This document shows positions 53,112 through 64,000 of a stretch of DNA of 64,000 bases, piece after piece (the stretch's first letter is position 1; each line of letters opens with the position of its first letter). Where the stretch lies: assembly GCA_949358305.1 (NCBI GenBank), contig OX442314.1, positions 186,001 through 250,000 of the forward strand, given 5' to 3'. The notes beneath the pieces are model-generated. The model ran no database searches. It saw only the letters and a program-made list of their open reading frames with translations, and was not told the origin of the DNA. Source of the DNA: Strigamia acuminata (taxonomy: Eukaryota > Arthropoda > Chilopoda > Geophilomorpha > Linotaeniidae). A program made the position numbers and the translations under genes.

Positions 53112-54037
53112 ATGGCAGAGGATTCCGACGTCCGTATATTAACCCAAAAAGGGCTGGAATTCACCTGGGATCTTTACCGGGTAAAGTGACAACCCACGAA
53201 GAGTGTGTAAAACCCATAAATAAATCTACTAGTTCTCTTTTGTTTTACTTTTTCGGCAAAGTGTAGCTGGAAATGTTGACAATTTATTTTTCAGTCCACT
53301 CAGCGATGACTCTAGCTGGCGCCAAAGAAAACACTGCAAAACAGATGAAAGATGTGCTCAAGTTGGGATCATCATTCGCCACCGATTCAGCCATTCACGA
53401 AGCATTCCACCAAATTCTTGATTCTCTTCTGGACACGCAGGATTCTGCCATCAAATTACACATTGCTAATCGCATGTACGTCCCCAGCAGTGCAAACATT
53501 TTGGCACACTTCAGAGGCGTGTTGGAAGAACATTACAATACTTCATCGACTGTCGTTGATTTCGCTTCGGACGCTGAAAAAATTCGATTCGAGATTAATA
53601 AGTGGGTGGAAGAAGAAACCCAAACGAAAATCAAAGATTTGATTTAACCACTGATTCCACCAATACTGGATGATCTTACACGTTTGGTTTTGGTGAACGC
53701 GATTTACTTTAAAGGCAATTGGCAGGAGCAATTTGAACCTGATCAGACGAAAGCTCATAATTTTTACCTAGATGTTAACGAGGCAGTAATGACGGATTTC
53801 ATACACATAACGTCTTACTTTAGATACAGGGAGGACGATACTCGAGACTGTAGAATAATCGAATTACCATATTTGGGAGAAACCTTTAGCATGTTAGTTA
53901 TCCTTCCATATGGCATTAATGGGTTAAAGGCATTGGAAGAAACGCTTACCGGTTTAGAATTGGAAAGTTTAATACATTATAGGGCCTATACCAAAGTAAA
54001 TTTGACATTACAGTATTTCATTTGTCAAGAGCTTTAA
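53112..54037 (+). pseudogene. Serpin pseudogene, 3'-truncated
   Basis: Serine-protease-inhibitor-like sequence. Exon 1 is 53112-53180 (MAEDSDVRILTQKGLEF, ending LYR), with a GTAAAG donor. An acceptor TTTTTCAG precedes 53295, where SAMTLAGAKENTAKQM begins. The codon phases of the two exons do not agree and the usual FISPLS segment is missing, so an exon seems lost. TAA at 53645-53647 interrupts the frame within a duplicated DLI/PLIPP stretch. LVLVNAIYFKGNWQEQF is the serpin breach strand. The sequence ends at 54037 long before the hinge and reactive-centre loop, so no inhibitory protein can be made. Confidence 0.85.
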
Positions 54038-54340
54038 GTTTTGCCTCATTTACATTTATTTTACACCATTTTGTGACATGATTGATCTAAAAAAAATGTG
54101 CAGCTATTGTAGAAGAGCCTTGTGCTCTGTTTTTGCATTTTAAGTGCTTGTTGGGCTGCAATTTAAATGATTTTAATTTTTTGTTATCGTTGTCACACGT
54201 CTGATGAATGTGATGTGAATCTGTGCAATTTCTTCTTTGCTTTCTTCTCTCTTTTAAGTTTTGCAGCAGTTTTGTTAGTAAAGATGTAGTAAATGAAGCA
54301 GTCCATCCACATATCGTTTTACATTTGACTTTATTTGATT
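54038..54340. other. No gene seen
   Basis: No recognisable motif. On the minus strand it contains the probable polyadenylation signal (AATAAA) of the acidic exon that ends at 54341. Confidence 0.4.
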
Positions 54341-54593
54341 TTATTCGAGAACAAAGTCGTTGTCGGAGTAGAAGATGTCCGAGTTAGCGTCGCTGTAGTC
54401 GGATTCGGAATCGTCGACGCGACACGAGGCGTACGAAACATTCTCGTCCGAGCGACACAAACTTTGCTCGTCACTACAAGTACATTCGCTACATTCGCTA
54501 CATTCGCATTCTGTTGAATCGATGCACGAGTTCCACGCGTCGGATGAAACTTCGCTCTAAAAGTCTTCTACTTCTTCTTCTTCTTGTTCTGCA
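54341..54593 (-). pseudogene. Acidic Cys/Ser-rich terminal exon, unknown
   Basis: The minus-strand frame from an acceptor-like CTGCAG at about 54593 to TAA 54341-54343. It codes a Glu run (EQEEEEVEDF), a TAG stop at about 54560, then a Ser/Cys/Asp-rich stretch with CECSECSECTCS. The stop overlaps AATAAA, and a further AATAAA follows. The composition is unlike the flanking sequence. It may be the last exon of a gene whose other exons were lost, or a chimeric end to the dynein fragments upstream. I recognise no family. Confidence 0.35.
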
Positions 54594-54741
54594 GAAATCA
54601 AATTCAATTGATAAGATATGAAGTGCTAACCTTGTAAATAATTATAAAGTCAAATTCCAAATCGAGTTCACGGTCATTTATTATGAATTTAAAATAAAAG
54701 TGATAACCAAAATAGAATCTGTTTCTGTACACGACGACCAA

Positions 54742-55344
54742 TCAATCAATCAATCCATCGATTTCAAACAACAAACAATGAAGAATGTTTGTGTTCACAA
54801 CGTCCTTGGATGCCAAAGACAAAAATGAATTACGACGACGACGACGAATTTCCGTCGACGGCATTGGTGGCGACCCATTTTCTGGCGTCTGGTACTCGCG
54901 GATCGCCCGCGGGCGGACGAATAGTGGGTCGAAACAGGGTAATATGCGGAACATCTCGTTGGCGTTCTTCGCCCTGCCCAGTTGGTCGCGCAGGCGAGCG
55001 GTGATTCGGGTCTCCACTCTGTCGATGCGCTGCTCGTATCTGTTACAACAAATATCAAATTAATTTAGTCAATTTGATTCATTAAATTCCAAAAATTGCA
55101 GACAAATACATAATAAAAAGCAGAAAAATGTAAAAGAATGCAGAAAAAGTGCAAGAAAAAACCAGAGCATAGAAAACGAATGAATGACTACCGTTTGATG
55201 GCTGCTTCCGAGGTCTCAGTGCCCTCTTTGGAAAGAACCGCCCACTTCCTTCACGTTCTCATACGCCAAAATCACCTCTTCAATGGCGTTCGCGTCGGTG
55301 GCTTCGGCCGGCAGTCACTCGCTCTTGCTTTCGGCCGATTCGTC

Positions 55345-55345
<1 letters not shown>
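54742..55345 (-). pseudogene. DYNC1H1: Dynein heavy chain 1 fragment, copy 3
   Basis: Third, smallest dynein copy on the minus strand. The chimeric exon 55192-55445 switches at about 55345 from the [12 protein letters not shown] region back to the earlier ESAESKSE region of the tail. It then has a stop in place of S, and a frameshift (GGSFQRGH). The next exon (from 55039) reads [20 protein letters not shown] and EMFRI, then leaves dynein homology after RPRAIREYQ near 54885 and ends at TGA 54742. It is a tandem duplication product, certainly non-functional. Confidence 0.85.
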
Positions 55346-58857
<3,512 letters not shown>

Positions 58858-59383
58858 CTGAAAAATGCAGAGAAAAGCTGTAATTATGGAGAAAAACTTA
58901 ACAAAGCGAACACCTTGTAGTAGGGCTAGAGCTTCATGGCGGCAACCGAGTTGATGTGCTCCTTCACCTTCGTGAACAGGTCGTCCCAGCCGCGGATGAG
59001 GCGACATTTCTTCTGGTAGTTGATGAGGTCGAGCTCGTAGTTCTGCCACGCCTCGCGCAACCTGCTTGAGGAACTCCTCGAGCGCCATCTCGCCCTGCGC
59101 AACGAGGATGATGTCCTTGACGAGCGACTCGTTGCGCTGCAGGTCCACGTCCCACACTTGGCCGAGAGTGAGGTCCGAGAGCACCCACGAGACGCGCAGT
59201 TGTCGCATTAACTGTTTCCAGTGGCGCTGTTTGAGCGCGGCGAATTTTAGCTCGACGATCATCATGTTTACTTTGGCGTAGCCTTGCAGCATCCGCTTCA
59301 CGTACTCGTACGACGCGTACTGCCGCAGACGGGCCGGCAGGTCCTTCAGTTACACGTGCAACGAGTCGATTTGTTGGCGCAGC

Positions 59384-59757
59384 TGGGAAAATCGAATAAA
59401 ACTAATCAGAATTGTTCATTATTAAGTATAAGTACCGTATATCTTCTTAATTGCACACCCGCTATTTAAGTTTTAAACAAAACATCAAATTTTTTCTTAA
59501 AATAATCGAATATTTCATTTAAAAATGGAATATTTCATTAAATAATGGAATATTTCATTAAAAAAGAAAATATTTCTTTGAAAAAATCGAATATTTCTTA
59601 GAAAAAATCGAATATTTCATTTCTTTCAGAAATCAAATTATTCAAAAATAAATCAGGTCTCTAATGCACTATTTGAGATCCGCGAGCAAATAGAAGATAC
59701 ACGGTATTTATTTCCTTTCCGTTTTCTACTTTTCTCGGTCACCGAAAAAAAAATCTG
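59384..59757. other. A/T-rich insert with short tandem repeats in dynein copy 1
   Basis: Separates two dynein blocks and interrupts the end of [11 protein letters not shown]. It contains several imperfect units of AATGGAATATTTCATTAAA and AAAAATCGAATATTTC. No coding motif. Confidence 0.7.
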
Positions 59758-61092
59758 TTCCCAAATGTTAGACAATTCAGACCACACTCCCTTCAAGTCT
59801 TGCATTTCCTCAAACGCCACTTGCACGCGCTCGTCGCTGGCGCTCAAACTTCCTAAAAATCCAAACAAAAAATTAAAACACAATTTTTAAAATTTCCATT
59901 TATTCATTTCGCACCTTGTTCTTGCAACTCCAGCGCCTCCTTCGCTTTCTGCACATTATCGCGGTCTTCCTTGAGCCGCAAGAACTTGCTCTCGTACACA
60001 ATCAACTGCGAGATAGCTTCGTCCGGTCGCAGATGCCCCTCGACCGGCTTCCCCTTCTCACAGCTGGCCAGCACGTCGTTCGAGCGCGCCTCCACCAACT
60101 TATCCTCCGCCACGATCTTCATCTGTAAATTCGACACCTGGGCTTGATTCGACGTGTCCTTCCGTTTAATTATTTCGTTGAACGCGCCGCACTCCCCCTC
60201 GATGTTATCCACGTGCAGCCACGCGTTCGGAAACTGGAACCGTTGCCGCTCCAATATCCGCTGACCTTCCTTAAACAACTGCAAAAACAAATCCATTAAT
60301 TTAACAAATTAATCAATTAATTCCTTCGATCAACTCACGTCCACTTGCTTCTCCAACGTCTTCATCTTTCGCTTCAGCGACTGCACGTTCGTGATGAACA
60401 CGACCGCGTCCGACGTGCTCGCCGCATCCATCGACTGCTGCTCCAAATCCGAGCGCGATTTCGAAACATTTGAATGAAAATCCGTCATCTCACTTCCCAG
60501 CAACTGCCCGAATTTACTCGACACCTCCTTACGCCACGAGTCGTCGCCGAGCTGCGGCGCTTGGATCGGTCGCAGCACGCGCCCAATGACCGAGCACAAC
60601 TGCTCGTGTTGTCGGCGAAACTTTCGCATCTGCTCCATGCGCGCCTGCAGTCGCTTGTGGGCCTGACCGACGCGCCAATTCATGTCCAGGTGCTCGTCGC
60701 GCTTCTTCTTGACGATGTCTCGCAGCAGGCCCTGCAGTTTGTCGTATTCGTCGTCCCCCAGGTGACGAATACCTCCAGACACGCGTTCATCACCTTCTCC
60801 AATTCTTCGAACGGAATGTGCATGAGGCGTCGGGTGGCCAACACCTTCAACAGTTGCACCATCACGTCGCGCGAGATGGCCTCGACCAGGCGTAATGCTC
60901 TCTGGAGCGTGTATTTCGTGTTGCGGATTTTGCGCAAATGGTTGAATATTAATTCCCTGCAGCGCGATCCGAATTCGATCTAATTCGATCTAATTCGATC
61001 TAATTCGATCGCCGACAGCAGATCGTTGATGAGGAAATCCTTCATCAGAGGATTGTAGTCGTTCACGGTAGCCAGGGCATGTTTTAAGCCTG

Positions 61093-61463
61093 AAAAATGC
61101 AGAGAAATGATGTAAATATGCAGAAAAATTTAACAAAACGTGTAAAATTTCAAAAAATGCAGAAAAAACGCAATACACTAGGGGAAAATACTTCAAAATA
61201 CGCAAAGGAATCGTAAAAATGCAACGAAATGCTTAAAAACCGCAACAAAAAAAAGCATAAATTTTCAAGAAAATGCAAAAAACTTGTCACAATGCAGAAA
61301 AACAGCAAAATTACAAAAATAATGCGCAAAATTGCAAAAATAATGCGCGAAATTGTAAAAAAAAACTGTAGAAAAGTGCAATCAATTGCAGTAGAAAGTA
61401 AAAACTTGCAAAAAAAGCAAATTGCACAAAATTGTAAAAGTAAAAAAAAAACGTTTATTATAC
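61093..61463. repeat. Intronic AATGCA-type repeats (copy 1)
   Basis: Intron between the FDTDTG block and the [12 protein letters not shown] block. Imperfect AAAAATGCAGAAAA units throughout, the same type as in copy 2. Confidence 0.75.
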
Positions 61464-62178
61464 CAGTGTCGGTGTCGAAACTGACTGTCGCGTGAAACCG
61501 TTGTTCCATGTTTGAGTATATCGAGGGTAAATGCCACTTCCAAACTCTCCCTCTTCTTTTGAATGCGCAAAAGCGCTCGTTCCAATCCAAATTGAGCCAA
61601 AAGCTCACTTCCTGCAACGCCGTCCCCGACGACGGATCTCGATCCAATTTAGTCACCTAACAAATTCAATTAATTCAATTAATTTTATTTTATTTTATTT
61701 ATATAAAAAAAAAAAAAAGAAAAAAAAAACTACTTTTTGTATTTCTCTGATCCAACGATTCACTTGGTTCTGCAATTGATTCAAAAAAGTGGAATCCTCC
61801 ACCCTGTCGCCGAAATCGGACACTTTTGGGCGCACATTTTCGTCCATGCATTTCTTCATTATCTGCGCGACCCTCGGATGGACGTTCAAACTGATTTCTG
61901 GAATGTCGATATTTTGCTGCAAATGCAACAACCCCATCTCCAGTTCCGCCATCGTTTTCTCCACCGATGGAGCCATCTTATCGCCATGGCTGCAACAAAT
62001 AAAACGATTTATTTCCATTTGTTTCTTTTATTTCATTAGACACCGGTCGGCTTTGCCGCTCTCGTTGACGATAGACTTGAAATACGGAGCAACTGCATCG
62101 CTCAAGTTCAAAACCCGCACTTGCGAGGCCACGGATTTATCCGCCTCGACCACAGATCCACGTTTGATGAACACGACG

Positions 62179-62347
62179 CTGCAACAAGAGAGAAAACAAA
62201 TTACGTCCGCCATTTTATTCCCAATTTTTCCAATCACCTGTTGATTTTAGTGTTTGAAAATCGCACATCAGTCGAGATAATATAACTAACGATCTCCTTA
62301 TACAGCAATAATAACATTTGGTGTTAATCTCAAAGTCATTTATTTCT
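62179..62347. other. Short spacer between TARBP1 end and dynein fragment
   Basis: About 170 bp. It starts on the minus strand just after the TARBP1 stop, and ends with a splice acceptor (TTGTTGCAG) before the first dynein block. No dynein start exon fits here. Confidence 0.6.
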
Positions 62348-64000
62348 TCATTTATTTATTACATTTTGCCGAGAATATTCCCACACAAGCAGCGCTCCGC
62401 ACACGTGCACGTTGAGGGAGCGAACGACTCCTCGCTGCGGTATTTGCACGCACGCGTCCAACATTTGAATCAACGAGACCGGAATTCCTTCTTTCTCGTT
62501 GCCCAACAGCAGAAGGCACTTTTCAGGAAATTTGTATTCATCCACTCGAACGCTGTCGGCGGTCTGTTCGGCGCCGATCAGGACGTACCCTTGGTTCCTC
62601 TTGCTCGTCAAATATTCCTTGAGTTGGAAAGGCTTCACCTCGCACATGGCCACCCATTTCTCGGCAGAAACGCTCAAATTCTGGAACTGTTTGTCCTGGA
62701 TGCATTTCATGTTGGCCACCACGTACTCCTTCGCCCCGAAGATTTCGCAGCTCCTGCACAGACCTGCACGACACAAATTCATTTCATTAGTTTGATTAAT
62801 TCCATAAATTCCATTAATTCCATTTCACCTCCCAAGTTGGGAATTCTGTCGATGAGTGACGCGACCACGATCAATTCGCCGTTTGACGCGCGTTTGCACG
62901 GTGTCATTTTCTTCTGCACGTTCCCGTTTTCCACATTTTCTTCAACTTCAACCTCGACTTGCACGTTTTCTTCTGCAATTCAAATTATTCATTTCCCACG
63001 TTTATTAAAAATGCCAGTACTGACCCGTTTGAAACGCACTCAATTCTTCGTCGCCACTAAACGTGCGAATAAACGAGTTTTCTTCGCTACGAAATTTCGT
63101 AAAAACGTGCGCCGGGATCCACTCGTAATCGGAGACGTCCGTCAACCTCAGAATGTCGTGAAAAATTGTCTAGAAAATAATGAATGAAAATTATTTACTT
63201 ATTTAATTTCTTGATGCCATTGATTGATTTCTAAATCTCACCTGCAAGGAGTAATGTTTGCGAGCATCGAACGCCTTGAAATAGTAATTATCGAAAATTT
63301 TCTGCGTGCAACGCGCCGAATTGCCACCTCGATACGAAAACGTCAAACTGGATTCGACCGGACCGTACATGTCGAGGGCATTTTTCAAATCGTTCGATTC
63401 GCAAATCAGCCACAATTTGTGAAAAACCACCTGCAAGATTTATAAGATTTATAAGATTTATAGACAAATATGTAAAAACTCGTCAACTTGACTTGTGCAG
63501 TGACTCTGGTGTTGAAGTTTTGCGCCATGCACCAGGGAAGGACGCAGCGGAAAGCGGCGAGCACGAATTCTTCTTGTTGCTGTAGCGGTTCCAGCAGTTT
63601 GCCCACGTGGTAGATTATTCCCAGAAACGAACCGATGCTTCCGACTCGGATTCCTGCCGCCTGCAATCAATCCAATTCAATCAAATTATCACAAGTTTCA
63701 ACTTTTTCTTCTGCTACTTTTTCAATTTCGTCCCACAACTCGTCTCTCAAGGTCGCGAATCGAAGCAAAATCCTGACGGCCAGCCATTCCTGCATCACTC
63801 GGATGGACAATTGGGAGCCTTCCTCTACGAGCTGGCCGTAAACATTCTTCAGAACGCCAGTTAACGCTTCCTCGATAATAAAAACAATTCAAAACATTAG
63901 TTAATTTAGACATTATTGATATCCTTCGATTTACTTGAGCGCAAAGTGGTTCCAGGACGAGGATCGTCTGCCAAACTCGATTTTTCTTTAAATGGATCAA
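62348..64000 (-). CDS. TARBP1: TARBP1, tRNA/RNA guanosine 2'-O-methyltransferase, C-terminal exons
   Basis: Seven exons on the minus strand, each with AG/GT borders: 63935-64000 (continues outside), 63718-63870, 63493-63660, 63242-63430, 63025-63169, 62829-62972, 62348-62763. The last two code the SpoU (SPOUT) methyltransferase domain: [16 protein letters not shown] and [10 protein letters not shown] (motif 1), [12 protein letters not shown] (motif 2) and [23 protein letters not shown] (motif 3), which together form the knotted S-adenosylmethionine site. The human protein and yeast Trm3 methylate G18 of tRNAs. Upstream exons ([32 protein letters not shown]) match the helical TARBP1 body. Introns are about 60-110 bp. 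No stop or frameshift was seen, so this is probably a working host gene, unlike the dynein copies that follow it. Confidence 0.93.

Larger units (their letters stand above)
58914..62178 (-). pseudogene. DYNC1H1: Dynein heavy chain 1 tail region, copy 1 (5'-most)
   Basis: Exon-like blocks: 62044-62178 ([15 protein letters not shown]), 61734-61989 ([16 protein letters not shown]), 61464-61656 (two frameshifts around FWLNL and DILKHG), 60339-61089, 59915-60278, 59758-59852 and 58914-59382. Splice dinucleotides fit at most edges. Block 60339-61089 has the same extra G as copy 2, a threefold 10-bp repeat (TAATTCGATC) that adds a stop, and a direct jump from APQLGDDS to [11 protein letters not shown], removing several hundred residues. 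The last block has a frameshift near 59065 and a stop in KL*PYYK. The first ~100 residues of dynein have no exon, since TARBP1 ends only 170 bp upstream. A non-functional, rearranged partial copy. Confidence 0.92.

Overview
The window is a piece of an animal nuclear genome, most likely an arthropod. The host-gene fragments are metazoan and intron-bearing: the C-terminal exons of the tRNA methyltransferase TARBP1, a scrambled cytoplasmic dynein heavy chain 1, a serpin and a THAP zinc finger. The rest is dominated by transposable elements. No rRNA, tRNA or CRISPR array was seen. I cannot name the species; a springtail-like or other non-model arthropod is only a guess.

Layout. 1-2770: repeats, namely a 769-bp foldback MITE with TA target duplication and a 10-bp minisatellite. 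2771 to about 37955: the remains of one Polinton/Maverick (a virus-like DNA transposon). Its genes are DNA polymerase B (+), a candidate coiled-coil fibre (-), a minor-capsid-like/adenain protease fusion (-), major capsid (-), a small ORF (-), penton-like protein (-), a conserved Polinton protein (-), packaging ATPase (-), zinc-ribbon/phospholipase A2 (+), integrase with chromodomain (+) and the start of a second adenain-type protease (+). This supports a self-synthesising, virion-forming ancestor. The present copy is dead: the polymerase, capsid, phospholipase and integrase genes all carry breaks.

Insertions into the Polinton. Copia-1 (10385-25994, TSD TAACC) splits the capsid gene. A 5'-truncated non-LTR element (10710-19069) sits in Copia-1's left LTR. 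A 5.8-kb foldback element (12774-18529, 7-bp TSD) sits in the non-LTR ORF. A 205-bp LTR-like insert (GATAG repeats) sits in one foldback arm. Copia-2 (30635-37514, TSD ATCTT) splits the integrase gene. A 124-bp hAT-type MITE (27536-27659) lies in the conserved Polinton gene. About 37955-48608 is Copia-4, a Gag-only element lacking its 5' LTR. It is interrupted by a TIR-bearing element present as a head-to-tail dimer (39455-47301), and one monomer holds an intact, probably young Copia-3 (40740-45469, identical 176-bp LTRs, 1398-codon gag-pol).

48609-54700: a THAP exon, a GC-rich inverted repeat, two degraded leucine-rich-repeat pseudogenes in tandem, a 20-bp minisatellite and a truncated serpin pseudogene. 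54742-62178 (minus strand): three partial, rearranged copies of the dynein heavy chain tail region with many stops and frameshifts. 62348-64000 (minus): the last exons of an apparently intact TARBP1 gene.

All domain calls come from reading translated motifs. No database search was run.
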